Shown: one piece after another, positions 1 through 10,497 of the stretch
Numbering within the stretch: the stretch's first letter is position 1
How the letters are laid out: every line of letters begins with the position of its first letter
Assembly (NCBI GenBank): GCA_014529385.2
Contig: CM043962.1
Span: 44,085,598 to 44,149,597, forward strand
Length of the DNA: 64,000 bases
From: Adiantum capillus-veneris
Taxonomy: Eukaryota; Streptophyta; Polypodiopsida; Polypodiales; Pteridaceae
Direction of reading: 5' to 3'
Position numbers and translations under genes: made by a program
The notes under the pieces: model-generated
Seen by the model: the letters and a program-made list of their open reading frames with translations, nothing else
Told to the model about the DNA's origin: nothing
Databases searched by the model: none

Positions 1-440
1 TCACATGAGGCAAGACCCCTGTTCCCAAGGTTTCCTAAGGTAAGAGTCTCTAGTAATTTGCAGTTTTCCTTTCATATGTCTACTTTATCAATTTTTATAA
101 TAATATGGCATATTCATTAAAGCACTCCCAATTTTACCAAGTTGTGGAGTATTAGGCTGTGAGTAGGGCATTTTGGGGGAGTCCCTATATAGGGACCCCC
201 ACCCCCCTTGTATTCGATCATGAGATCATTGAGCAAATTGAGCCAACATTTCACCACTCTCTAGCGTTTTACCTCTCTAGCATTTAATGTGCATTGCGGT
301 CCCTCTTTCTCCCAGCGTTCTCTTGCGATCTCACTCTCTCTCTAGCGCTCCCTTTCCCTTCTTGTCCCTTCCCTTTCTGCACATGTTTCACCCGAGGTCC
401 GTGCGGTGGGCCGTCGACACTTGAAGGACATTACGGAAAA
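1..440 (+). repeat. LTR-like repeat, copy R1 (left edge cut by window)
   Basis: This stretch matches 3772-4320 in the same orientation, from the first base of the window to the shared GTCGACACTTG segment near 412-424. It carries a TATA-like CTATATAGGG near 184-193 and then pyrimidine-rich sequence, which is the layout of a retrotransposon LTR with its promoter. The true left end lies outside the window, so neither a TG...CA boundary nor a target duplication can be checked. No coding sequence belonging to this repeat is recognised between the two copies: the Copia gag there is on the opposite strand and has its own LTR edge. It could be an LTR pair or two solo LTRs. Confidence 0.5.
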
Positions 441-819
441 GATCTTTTGTCACATGCACATGGCTCTGTATGCCACATGGGCATGCTTCATAGACTTCCA
501 AAACCAATTTTGTACATATCTCTAGATAAGAGTGTCTAAAATCCTAGGAGGATTAGTTGTAACAAGATGGCACCACGTGCCAACGGAAAAGAACAGACGA
601 GACAACTTTAAGCACTTCAAAACAATAGAACGGAAAGAGATGCACGACACACGAGATGCAGAGCGGCAAAGTTCCACCCTAAAGAGAGCATTGGCCCCAA
701 ACCTTGGCATCCCTTTCAATATTCATTTATTTTGCTTCAACAAGGTACAATCCCAGAGACTCTACTCTGCATCTTGCACCAAGGCTTCTTATTTAAAAGC
801 CCTTGGCCTCTAAACTAAA
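441..819. other. no recognisable feature
   Basis: No coding, RNA or element boundary signal is recognised. The right end (about 818-870) holds a short imperfect tandem repeat built on AAAGCATTTG. Short open frames here have no family resemblance. Confidence 0.4.
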
Positions 820-1257
820 AAGCATCAAACTAAAAGCATTTGGTCTAAAAGCATTTGATCCAAAAGCTGCCAGCATTAATTCCATAAAGCTCTACCACGT
901 TGGCAGCTGTCAGCGCGTTTTACGGCAGTCCATACAATGCCACGTCAGCTTGTCAGTGTGAGTTGCAAGATGTCCGTACAGACCTGCCATGTCATTAGCT
1001 GCCTACACAATTGTCTTTTCTATGCTTGTGGGTCCTACTTCTTAATATAGGCCCCATCGGATGGGGTCCCAGAAGTTAGGAACTCTTTTTTTTAAGTTGG
1101 GCCACTTGGCAAGACTTTGCAAGTTGATAATACTTCTTCTGTTGCTTCTTTTGTTCGGTTTAGGCCCCTTGGCCAAGATCTGCAAGTCGGCTAGGTTTAG
1201 GTCTAGAAAACCCTAACCCGCTGCATCTTCAATGGCTTGACACAACAGTTTGCAACA
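820..1257 (-). repeat. 3' LTR of a minus-strand Copia remnant
   Basis: Read on the minus strand, a polypurine tract (1258-1270) is followed at once by TGTTGCAAACTG, the usual TG start of an LTR, with its edge at 1257. A TATA-like TATATTAA lies on the minus strand at about 1043-1050, roughly 210 bp into the LTR, a plausible U3 promoter position. The far (left) boundary was not found and 820 is a guess. No second copy of this LTR was seen near 2.2-3.6 kb, so the 5' LTR is missing or too diverged. Confidence 0.45.
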
Positions 1258-1270
1258 TCCCCCCTTCTTG
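1258..1270 (-). other. polypurine tract of the Copia remnant
   Basis: On the minus strand the sequence is CAAGAAGGGGGGA directly before the TG of the LTR. This is where plus-strand DNA synthesis is primed in LTR retrotransposons. It fixes the orientation and 3' boundary of the element. Confidence 0.5.
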
Positions 1271-1456
1271 AAAGAAGAGTAATCATCCGCATTTACAGTA
1301 TATCTGCAAAACAAGTGAAGTTAGCACAAAAATATACGAGGTCACTCCAAGGGACATTTAGTTTTCTCATTCCATATCGAAGCTCTTGATATTTTGATAT
1401 AGCAAAATTACCTAGACCGTGCTTGTCTGTAAGTAGTGTCACTTCCTCCGATAATG

Positions 1457-2190
1457 TCACTTCTCAACGCAACTGTTGCAAAGTAGTTCCGCCTTCAAGG
1501 CTTCCCGCTCGACATCACTCATCTCGTCTTTGGTGTTGTTGCTTTTCTTCTTACCCTTTTGCTTCTTGTTGTTGGAAGAGCTTGACTTCTTCCCTATATT
1601 GAGCCGCTCCTCGTGGTCCAACACCATTGGAGCAATTTCGTCCCAAGAGATAGTAATCAACCGACCACTTATAATCAAAGAAGAATAGAAGTTGGTGTAC
1701 CGAGGAGGCAATTGGGCCAAAAGCTGGATGGCCATACCCTCTGAACTGATAAGATTTCCCATATCAAGTATCTCTTGTTGAAGCTCCTGCATCGTGTTGA
1801 TGTGATCCCGCATGGAAGAGTGCTTCGCATCCAAGGTTCTCAATTGCACCTCAAGGGCTATCCGCTTCATTGGAGAAACTCGATCATAAAGTGAAGAAAG
1901 CCGATCCCAAATCAACTTCGCATCCTTCATCAAATGTATGTGGCTAATAATTGATGGTGTATTGTTGAGGATAATGAAAGACCGGTTTTGAGCATTGACA
2001 CGCTCCCATAACTTTGCTCTTGCAGGGTCCTTTGGCTTTTGAAAGTTGCTCGAGACAAAACCTCCAAGCTCGTAAGAGTCAAAGACCGCCATCATGATTG
2101 CTTTCCAAATGGCATACTTGTCTCCATTCGATTCCCGATCCGAGGGAAAAGTAGAAAGGGTAGGTATCTTGATTGGTTGATCACCTACGC
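1457..2190 (-). pseudogene. Copia-type Gag fragment (UBN2/retrotran_gag family)
   Basis: The minus-strand frame reads through a Copia Gag: a GDKYAIWK segment near 2110 (the conserved Y-x-x-W start of the fold), LWERVNAQN, LIWDRLSSLYD and an LLAQLPPRY helix, then a Lys/Ser/Asn-rich tail (KKQKGKKKSNN). The open frame from an internal ATG spans 2095-1457 (212 aa), but the coding signal extends upstream to about 2190 without an obvious start. No CCHC zinc knuckle, protease, integrase or RT follows; only about 190 bp separate the stop from the polypurine tract. Full Copia polyproteins are usually above 1200 aa, so pol has been lost. This resembles the gag-only arrangement known as TR-GAG elements. 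It could instead be an ordinary deletion relic. Confidence 0.7.
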
Positions 2191-3771
2191 CGGAGTAGAA
2201 CTAGACCAATCTCCCCACTCCTCATTAACGGGTGGTTCACCACCACCGCCGATTGTACACTCACTACGTACTTCGTCATCACGGGCTGAATTTGTGTCAG
2301 AATCGTCACACCTCTCATTGGTGTTGGAGAACTCGGGTATGTGACGAGGCTAGGTCGAGGTAGAAGTGAGAAAATCTGCAAATCAACCCACTACATCCAA
2401 AATCAGCCCCGAATGATGGCACACAAAGCCATGTGCACGTGACAATTAAGAGTTACATGTTCCCGTACGGTGATGGCTCCAGCATCTCCCAAAAGCACAT
2501 TAGGCATTGAGGGTTGTTTTGTGGCTGTGCTCGGCGATACTAAGGAAGGCGTACCTTCTCGATGGTACAAGCTATGTATACCAATGTAAGGTGCAGCGGA
2601 ATGAATGTTGTATTTTCTCAAGATTAGTAATCCTTATTGCTCAAGGTTCCTTTTAGTTCTTAGGGAAAGAGAGAGCTTTCCGTCTTATGGAGAGTGCTAT
2701 GATCACGAACAAAGTGAGTGGATATTGTGCGTGCAAGTGAATGAGACTGAGAGAAGGAGAGAGAAGAGATACGACACCCGAGAGGTTGTAAAACCCTCCT
2801 CCGAAGGCCCCACTCTCGTCAGCGAGAGTGGTCTACTTTGATTGCACAAAGGTGTACAATGCGTATGCAATGGACTGATGCAACTTGGACTATGCCGATG
2901 ACGACGACAGTGATGACGACGGCGACTTGATGGCTGAAATCTGAGATCTTCTAATCGCTGAGTTTCGGGACTGTTTTGGTGGCTGAAAATGACTGTTTTG
3001 GCTGCGTTTTAATGGCTGAAAATGGGGGAACATCTGCAACCAACTTGGGGGCTGATCTACTTCTGTCCATAGGGCTGAAAATACTGTGGTCTGATGCGGC
3101 AAAGGCTGAGAATCAAAAACGCTGGCTGGATCTGCCCCTTGCCAAAAACGCTAGGCTTGTGGAGCCAAAAACGCTAATGGCTGAAATAGCAAAAACGCAA
3201 ATTGTTGATGAATTCCTGGCGATGGCAACAATCTGCTAACGCTAGGGTACTGAGGTTGATGGTGATGACTACAAGAGAGGAAACGCCAATGATGGGGACT
3301 GGCCCCGTGAGGATGGAATCCAAGAACGCTGGGGGTGCTGGGGGTTACTGTTGAGAAGTTGCCTGTTGAGCGGGAAGCTCCTGCTGCCTCTTCTGCCAGA
3401 AAGTGCTAACTTGGGTTTGCTTAAATATTAACTTAGCAAAATTGCCCTACCTACTTTTGTTGGAAAGTCACTTAAAAATAATAAGTGAAAATAACCAAAA
3501 ATAGGGAAAATAGGCTAAATGCACTGGAAAATTCCCCTAACTGATGCCAATGGATTCTGATGGGAATTCCGATAATCATGTTGTGTGCAACCGGAGGATA
3601 TGCATCTATGCTAAGTGACTGGGCATGAACGGTCTACGAATAGACTCACAAAAGTGCCAGATCACTTCTAAATCTAGACTGACTGAACTGACTGAACCCT
3701 GCTGTGGTGTAGCTTGTCCACGGACACATAGGGTTGGGATGTGTCAAGTGACATGTACCCGCCCAGAAGGC
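2191..3771. other. probable 5' part of the Copia remnant plus degenerate repeats
   Basis: No protein family is recognised. From about 2925 to 3200 the sequence repeats the words TGGCTGAAA and CAAAAACGC several times, a degenerate minisatellite typical of decayed LTR or leader DNA. No initiator-Met PBS was found on the minus strand, so the 5' LTR of the Copia remnant cannot be placed. Two short plus-strand frames (2605-2841, 2976-3239) show no family features. Confidence 0.3.
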
Positions 3772-4320
3772 TAGCATGAGGCAAGACACCTGTTCGTAAG
3801 ATTTTCTAAGGTCACAATCTCTAGTGATCTACAGTTTTTCCTTCATACATCCAGTTTTTACTATTTTTAGTATATGGCATATTTATTAGGGTGCTAATAG
3901 TAATACACAATTTTTCCTTTATATATCAAGTTTATTACTATTTATCGTAATATGGCATATTTATTTGAAATTAGGGTGCCCCCAATTTTACCAAGTTATG
4001 GTGTGTTACATTGTGAGAAGAGTATTTCTTGGGAGTCCTGATATAGGGACCCCCACCCCCTTGTATTTAGTCATGTGGTCATTGAGCACATTGAACCAAC
4101 ATTTTGAGTATCACCTCTCTCTAACGTTTTACCTCTCCTCTCTAGAACATTTAATGTGCACTTGATCTCTTCCCCTCCCCTCGCCCCTCCCCCCTAACCA
4201 TTTTCCCTTGCAATCTCACTCTCTCTATAGTGCTCTCCTTCCCTTGATATGCCCTCCCCTTCATGCAAGTGTTGCACCAAGGCCCATGCGATGGGAAGGT
4301 CGACACTTGTAGGACATTGT
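3772..4320 (+). repeat. LTR-like repeat, copy R2
   Basis: This is the second copy of the repeat at 1-440, same orientation, with the shared CATGAGGCAAGAC start, the TATA-like GATATAGGGACCCCC near 4040 and the same GTCGACACTTG end near 4297. It is about 100 bp longer because the segment with CAGTTTTTCCTT...ATATGGCATATTTATT occurs twice in a row (about 3830-3895 and 3905-3965). That local duplication is absent from R1. Confidence 0.5.
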
Positions 4321-5787
4321 AGAGGAGCTCTATCGCGATAGATTTGAGATCCAGTGGCTGCCCGGTTCTCAGAGGAGATTTGCTCGCGGTAGCAGACTTG
4401 ATCATCATCCGATTCACCTTTTCCATTGGACCTTTAACAGTTCTCTGCTTGCTCATGTAGATAGAGAGCCACACTGAATTGTAATGTGGTGGCATTGTAC
4501 TCACATAGATTGTTCTGGTCATCCCTCTTCTCGACGACTCTTCACAAAGCAAACTATTTTGGCTAGCTTTCCCTCATCATAAAGGATGATCGTAAATTGT
4601 ATTATTTCGTCTGGCTTCCCCTCATTTTGGAGGACCCAACCAATAGGACATCATCCAATGGTAGTGCGTGCGGTCTATTAGTGACTATTGCAGCATCCGG
4701 TAGCTTCTACAATGCAAACCATAATTCTGGTTATCCCTGTTATAGAGAACATCTCCTATAGAAACTTCGTAAACTTTTGTGAAATCAACCATCTAGCCAC
4801 ATTGGATTATGGCTTCTTCCTCTTTTCTCCAGATGTGTGACTACAAACACCACAAATCTTTCTTGGTGTTTTACCGAACGTGACTTTTGCAGCATATTAG
4901 CACTCTTTTTACGACTGGTGGGTCTATCTCAGGAGTAGTTTTCATACTCTATTCAAGACCTATCTCTTGGAGCAATACCTTTCCTTTGTAGAGGTGAAGC
5001 AGTAGTTTTCTATGCTGCCTGTAATGACATCTTCCTACAAAGATCTCTTCGCATTTGAAATCCCCACACTACTGCAAGGTGAAAAGGTACGTAGTGTTCG
5101 ATACATTTTTGGTGCGTAAAATACGTAGTACTGAACTAAATAAGTTTTAAGGTACGTAAAATTCATACCCTTTAAAAAAAGTAACAACTTAAAAGATAAA
5201 ACAATTTAGGATATTGGTAATGTGTTTAACACCATACAAGATCACAAATTACAAAATAATTCTTGATGTGAAGCTATTATAGGAAGAGTCAATTGAAGCA
5301 ATTGGTTTATGTCTGTTCTATAGGACCTTACTTGATTGGTCATTTTCCAACCTTCCAAGAGTGATTAATGATCGAATACATGTATGTTAAATGTTTTGGT
5401 AATAAAATTGTTTTAACGTATCCATATATGGTACGTACGAATCAACGTACTATACGTTTTGTATGGTATGAATGACCCATACTTTGATGGTTGCACATAT
5501 CCTACCTTGGACTATTGCTACACTCATCGAGTATTGTCCACCTTGGATTGTGGCTACACTCATCGAGTATTGTCCACTAGTGTAGCCATCTTCATCGTAG
5601 GCCCCACATCTTCGGCTTTTGGTAGTAGTTTGGTATCAGATGCTGAGAGGAGGTGTTTGGAATCCAACACTCTTGCTACTTCACCTTCGTCAAGAGCTTG
5701 TATGGCTAGTGTCTCCTTGGTCATTCCATCCCCCCAACTTTAAGGGACGCTTTTCTTCTACCCTCTAGAACAGGGAAAAAAGGGGCG

Positions 5788-5790
<3 letters not shown>
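4321..5790. other. no recognisable feature
   Basis: AT-rich unique-looking sequence. No conserved motif, LTR edge or RNA fold was seen. A 28-bp word (ACACTCATCGAGTATTGTCCAC type) occurs twice at about 5520-5578, a small tandem duplication. The open frames are short and unrecognised. Confidence 0.35.

Positions 5791-5834
<44 letters not shown>
5791..5834 (+). repeat. (GA)22 microsatellite
   Basis: An uninterrupted run of GA dinucleotides. Confidence 0.95.
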
Positions 5835-5838
<4 letters not shown>

Positions 5839-5866
5839 TGAAGGCTGAAGGGTGTCTTCTTTTTGT

Positions 5867-5898
5867 GGGGGGGGGCAGATTTGGACTTGCCCCCCCCC
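5867..5898 (+). repeat. G-run/C-run inverted repeat (hairpin)
   Basis: Nine G plus CA (5867-5877) is followed after ten bases by TG plus nine or more C (5888 onward; the C run continues to 5903). The two arms pair perfectly over 11 bp. The structure follows the (GA)22 tract by about 30 bp. Confidence 0.75.
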
Positions 5899-5903
5899 CC
5901 CCC

Positions 5904-6510
5904 GTTTAAAGGGGCTGCCAACATTTATAGTGCGCTGCTGATTGCTTTTGGTGACTTTAACAAACTCATCAAACATTGGTCAGATACACCACTGCTTGCA
6001 CCAATCCTTGCACCCACACTACCCAAGCATCCTTGGATTCAGTCTCGTCCAAATGCCACAGATGCAATGCTAACATAAACTCCTTCGCAGAAAACCACCT
6101 GCTTCCCTAAACAGTAACTTACTTTTTTTTAAAGCAATTGCTTTTCCGAAGAGTGTTTTGAGAACCTATCTTTATTCATGGCCTTGACTCTAGCGCACGG
6201 CTCTTACTCAACCCAGAATCTATTCTGATCATGGAATATTCCAGTCGTAACACTCCCATCCCCACCTTGTAGAAATACCCATATCTTAGTCTCTCGCTCA
6301 CCGTACTTATGGGAGCAAATCCTTATCTAAGGCACCCATCACATGACGCATCAGAAATGTGACTACATGAAGGCACAATAGAATCCCCAGAAACCATAAT
6401 GGGTTCAAGAGATGCAAGTGGTATCTCTACCGAAGAAGATGAAGCCTAGCCAATGCCCCATGTTCATTAACTCCTGTTGAACTTGCTATTATGAATCTCC
6501 TATTAGATCT
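5904..6510. other. no recognisable feature
   Basis: Mixed-composition sequence without a recognised coding or repeat signal. The 71-codon plus-strand frame running through the G/C hairpin is considered a chance frame. Confidence 0.3.
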
Positions 6511-6513
6511 ATC

Positions 6514-7011
6514 AATGACTATCTGGGGAACTGGATCCTTTCTTGGAGGTAGACAACTTCGCCTTCACCTTCATCTTGGTCTTTGGCTTAGGGTCAACCC
6601 ATCCCTTCCATTTTGATAAATGGTATTCATTGGCTGACCCTTCATATGCTTTGCATACCGAGGATCCTATGAGTGAGTAAATGCCCCATCAGAAACTTTA
6701 CTTTCTCCTGCCTCTTTCTATCTTGAGCATCAGCAAGATTGGGAAACTTATGACAAATATTCAACCACAAAGCATTCCGAAAACCTACAGGTAAGAAAGT
6801 GAGACCATATATCATGTGAACAACAGCGAGTGACTTTGCATGGAAATGAAGCAAACTAGCTAAGAGTTGCTCATGTGTAAACTAGGTAGTGCTAATAATG
6901 AAAACCTCGATCAAGCAGTGCCATCATATATACACAAAACTTTAATTTCAACAAAAGATTGAAAGAGGGCCTCACCTCTTCAGCTCAAGCTCTTTCTCTT
7001 CAAGAACCTGC
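6514..7011 (-). other. exon-like coding stretches of unknown identity
   Basis: Three minus-strand blocks have exon character. Block one (7011-6975) follows an acceptor-like TTTTTGGCAG, reads VLEEKELELK and ends at a donor-like AG/GTGAGG. Block two (about 6789-6650) follows an acceptor-like CTTACCTGTAG and reads through FPNLADAQDRKRQEKVKF. Block three (about 6660-6514), in another frame, reads through EYHLSKWKGWVDPKPKTK and a Lys/Ser-rich end before a stop. The charged, low-cysteine composition and splice-like junctions suggest a decayed or partial spliced gene. I do not recognise the family, and the apparent intron between blocks two and three would be too short for a plant intron, so a frameshift is as likely. 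Confidence 0.25.
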
Positions 7012-7800
7012 CAAAAAGGCACAAATCTTTCCGTTACACTAAAACAAACAATTCATTAAGCTACAGCCAGAAAAGATGATAATGCAAGTTCTTTTGATGT
7101 AGAAAAGACAGTGCCTTTTCTGTGTACGCGATCGCAGGATGCTCCATGGCAATCCCATCGGGTCCGAGCTGTGGAACGAGATGAGTAAAAGAGGCCATTC
7201 ACACTTGTGTTTGAGGTAGAATGCTGGCCTACGCAGGCGAAGGGTCAAGTTCTTGTTTTGCGTTTCTCTCAGAAAGTGCGCATTCTCTATCAACATGCTG
7301 CTACTGCCGAGCAAATGCACGTAGCGGCTTTGTCGGCAACTGTGAAGATAATGGCAAGCGAAATGCAGACACTTCCAAGGCAGATGATGGTTCCCGTTCC
7401 ATGGCTGCAAAGAAACCAGCAATGGTTTTGCCACAGATCTGTGAGGATCGTTCTCGATTGTAGGACTTGCAAATTTTGAAGTGTCACGTTTAGTAGGTAT
7501 GCATGTAAAACTGGAGAATTTACACGATACTGGCTAGTGAGTCCTCACTCGTGAGTAGGGTCGCCTTGATCTCATGAGAGGGCTTCATCGAATGCAAGCT
7601 AGAGTCGGAGTGACTAAACGGGCCTCAACACTAACACCTTTGAGAAGGGGGGGGGAGGGGGGGGCGGGGTAATGGGATCAACAAGGGCGGGGAAGTTCAA
7701 GCACGAAAGCCGTGAGATCACAGCCGCAAGAGTCAAATCAAAAACTAAACCTGGACAACCTGGGGAATGCATGTCACCTTACAATATAAGGTCATAAAAC
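7012..7800. other. no recognisable feature
   Basis: Overlapping open frames occur on both strands (7039-7487) but none shows a family motif, and they shadow each other. A G-rich tract (AGGGGGGGGGAGGGGGGGGCGGGG type) lies at about 7645-7670. Confidence 0.3.
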
Positions 7801-7807
7801 GATTGTG

Positions 7808-7900
7808 CATACATGTTGCGTGTGCGGGTGATGTGGTTAGCCTACGTGACCCAAAACCCGGATTGCAAGGTCATCGATTCAAATCCCAACGACACGCCTC
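7808..7900 (+). repeat. possible tRNA-derived SINE or decayed tRNA-like promoter
   Basis: The segment contains TGGTTAGCCTACG, close to an RNA polymerase III A box, and about 45 bp downstream GATTCAAATCC, close to a B box. The spacing is right for a tRNA-derived promoter. GCGTGT upstream can pair with ACACGC downstream like an acceptor stem, but the T arm does not pair well, so it is not a functional tRNA. No matching second copy was found in the window. A SINE head is one reading; chance boxes are another. Confidence 0.3.
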
Positions 7901-8400
7901 GTTTTTCTCACTGGCTAGATTTATTGCGCTTAGTTTTGTGCGGCCGTGTTTAGTGCGCCTCGAGATCCCGCCCCTCAACCCGAATCGTCGATCCCATTAC
8001 TCGCCCCCGCATTAAAGATGGGTGTTACTTAGTGCCAAGGCTAGACAGGAGATGAACCGGGTGCGAAAGCAGAGGCAATCCACATTGTCCATGTGGCACG
8101 AGGGTGGGGGTTGCCCTATAAAACATGTAAACCCAGGCAAGTGGGGATACACAAGGCCTATGTGGCATCGATACATAGCTGACTATGACTCCCGACTGGG
8201 CTCACACGACAAAAATAGTCCATGTAGGACATTTCAAAAATAGAGGTTTTGTCGGTGGGTGGGGAGTAGGCATTAATTGCGCACACAAGGGATTGAGGAA
8301 AGACAAACATGTAGAACAAGGAAGACGACGAGCACGGCATGCAACAAAAATGCCACGCAACTTGATTGGGTGCTCAGCCAATGCGATCAGAGGGTTCACA

Positions 8401-8463
8401 TTGTGTGTGTGTGTGTGTGTGTGGGTGTGGGTGTGGGTTGGGCTTTTTTTTTGGGGGGGGGGT

Positions 8464-8508
<45 letters not shown>
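8401..8508 (+). repeat. (TG)n tract followed by long poly-G
   Basis: A TG-rich tract (8402-8440, drifting into GGGTGTGG) is followed by nine T and then a G run from about 8453 to 8507 broken only by a single T. A G run this long can form G-quadruplexes and is prone to length error in sequencing. Confidence 0.9.
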
Positions 8509-8509
<1 letters not shown>

Positions 8510-9749
8510 GCAATGAGATTTTAATGAGCAGCCATGTCTTCAAGATGGAATGCCCAAGAGGCCCGTGTCCTCATCTCAGGTGCTTAGGGAGGACCAGTCG
8601 CCAACCTCGTTGGAAAGTTCTACATAAGCCAGTAAACCTCGAGATGAGCAACGAGATTCTCAAGACAGAATGCCCAAGTGGATAGTTCCTCCATCTCAGA
8701 TGCTTGGGGATGATTGGTTAAGGGAGATGGACTACGCTCTTAGTGGCTCGGACTCTGATGGAGATGACGCTTTGGAGGTGGAGGATGATTAAAGTGAAAG
8801 CCAAGAGATGGAAGATTGGTTTACAAGTGTTGAACATACGCGGATTGATGCTTGACATAATCCCTCACATACCTGAACCCTAGAAAATATAAACCCAAGT
8901 ATATTGAAACCCAGACATACATAAACCTAGGCAGACATAAACTCAGACAAGGAAAAACGGGTGGGAAATCAAAATAGGTATACCAATCTCTTGCTTCTTC
9001 TTGAAGAACTCAAATGTGGTATCGCCCATTCAAGTCCCTGAGCACAAATCACCGACGAGGGCATGCAACAAATTCAAGGCTGGGCGATTGATTCGCGCAT
9101 CCATAAGGGTGTACTTTACATACCAAATTAGTTGTGTCTACATGCCCATGGGGGGAAAGCCAATCAAAATTTGGCGAGGATTTGTCATCAATTACATGTC
9201 TTTGCAGCCCAATTATTGCTAATGTATCTAAAAATTATGTCAATGCAACCTAGGTTCACAAGTTTGTTTGGGTTTACCTGCGTAGTTTGTTTCTTTTGCA
9301 GTTGACTCTCAGAAACACACACATCTATGGAAATGACAAGATGCAGATAGCATGTCTTTTTGGTGGGGAAGAGATTCTTCATAGATATGCAAGTGACCCA
9401 TCTATGGTTCAAATGGCAGATCAAGTTGCACTCCTATTCAAGGTCGTTAGCATGTCATAACCAATCAATGCAAACAGTTGGATCCAACCAAGCAATTCAA
9501 ACCCAAGCAAGCCTCTCAACCTGGGTAACTTCATAAGTATCTTAGCACAATTTAAACAACAAAACTTTAGGCAACTCAACTTGGCGCAAACCACAACAAA
9601 ACTTGGCATAACATGACAAATAATCAAAATAATATATCATGCCATAGAGGTAAACTAGAGCCAGACGTAGTTATAATAGTCTTGACAATAAGCAATCATT
9701 CAAAGAAGTAGCTCTCTTCCTGCATTCACACAACAGTCATCCACAAGCT
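8509..9749. other. no clear gene; short acidic coding patch near 8.72-8.79 kb
   Basis: A short plus-strand patch reads SGSDSDGDDALEVEDD before a stop at about 8791, an acidic composition like the stretch at 9.8-10.5 kb. It is too short to assign. From 8510 to 8700 a sentence-like duplication occurs (two copies of GAATGCCCAAG followed by cATCTCAGgTGCTTgGGG). The rest shows nothing recognisable. Confidence 0.3.
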
Positions 9750-9799
9750 TCATATCCATAAGTCCAATGCACACGTGTTGCACAAAGACTCTTCCCCAG

Positions 9800-10057
9800 C
9801 TACACCAAAACACAAATCATGTGGGCACGAGCAGTCTTTGTAGCAAGGGGGATACATCCTAGGGGAGGCACCCAATATGTCCAATGCAACCACAATGCCC
9901 ATAGTGTCTCCGCTCCCCTTGAGATGCCCACCATCACTGCTACCCATATATCAAAATCCTTGTCATCCTCATCATCTAGGCCATTGTCCACCTGCAAGCT
10001 AGTACCACTTCCATCACCCCAACTATCTTCATCATCTAGGCCTTCGTCCACCCGCAA
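9800..10057 (-). CDS. acidic repeat-containing open frame, unknown
   Basis: This minus-strand frame (85 codons) starts with two copies of an acidic unit (DEGLDDEDSWGDGSG and DNGLDDEDDKDFD) encoded by an exact 60-bp tandem duplication at 9961-10020 and 10021-10080. The period is a multiple of three, so the duplication kept the frame. The rest is hydrophobic and unremarkable. No family is recognised. It may be the acidic tail of a decayed transposase or nuclear protein, or just a translated minisatellite. Confidence 0.25.
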   Translation of the reverse strand: MRVDEGLDDEDSWGDGSGTSLQVDNGLDDEDDKDFDIWVAVMVGISRGAETLWALWLHWTYWVPPLGCIPLATKTARAHMICVLV

Positions 10058-10280
10058 GCTGCTACCACTGCCATCACTCCCTCATCAGAGCCTTTCCTTC
10101 TCTCAACCCCGATCCACTATCTAGTGCGTTTTCATTCTTGTCATCCCCCCAAATCCATTGTCATTGTCACTACCTTACCACTGCTATCACTCCCTCGTCA
10201 GGGACTTTCCTTCTCTCGATCCACTATCTAGTGCATCTTCATCCTCGTCATCCCCCCAAATCCATTGTCATTGTCACCAC
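9961..10280 (+). repeat. two adjacent tandem duplications (60 bp and about 113 bp)
   Basis: The first pair has a period of exactly 60 bp (9961-10020 and 10021-10080). The second pair begins CCCTC[AG]TCAG at 10079 and 10192, a period of about 113 bp, and ends in CCCCCCAAATCCATTGTCATTGTCAC. Both pairs differ by several substitutions, so they are not recent. Confidence 0.8.
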
Positions 10281-10497
10281 CTTCCCCCATTGGGCTAGCC
10301 TTGCCATCATTCTCGTCATCCGATCCAATGTGCCCCATACTATCATTCCCATCATCAACTCCTTCCTCATCCCCATTCTCATTATCCCCTTCCTCGACAT
10401 CATCAACCCCCAGGGCATTCCCCTTCTCATCATCACCTTCGTCATTGTAACCAAGTTTGTTATCACTATTACTACTTTTGGACATTTTTATTCTCAA
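10228..10497 (-). CDS. Asp/Glu/Asn/Gly-rich open frame, unknown
   Basis: This minus-strand frame of 89 codons is extremely rich in D, E, N and G (for example NDEGDDEKGN and VEEGDNENGDEEG). It contains no recognisable domain. It lies downstream, in transcription order upstream, of the acidic frame at 9800-10057 and may once have been part of the same protein. Such acidic low-complexity segments occur in nuclear proteins and some transposases, but composition alone cannot decide this. Confidence 0.2.
   Translation of the reverse strand: MRIKMSKSSNSDNKLGYNDEGDDEKGNALGVDDVEEGDNENGDEEGVDDGNDSMGHIGSDDENDGKASPMGEGGDNDNGFGGMTRMKMH

Noticed and set aside
7039-7487. Four overlapping frames on both strands
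   Set aside because: They overlap one another, have no family motif, and at most one could be coding.
7808-7900. Functional tRNA gene
   Set aside because: Box-like words are present but the T arm and anticodon arm do not form proper stems, so it is reported only as a possible SINE.
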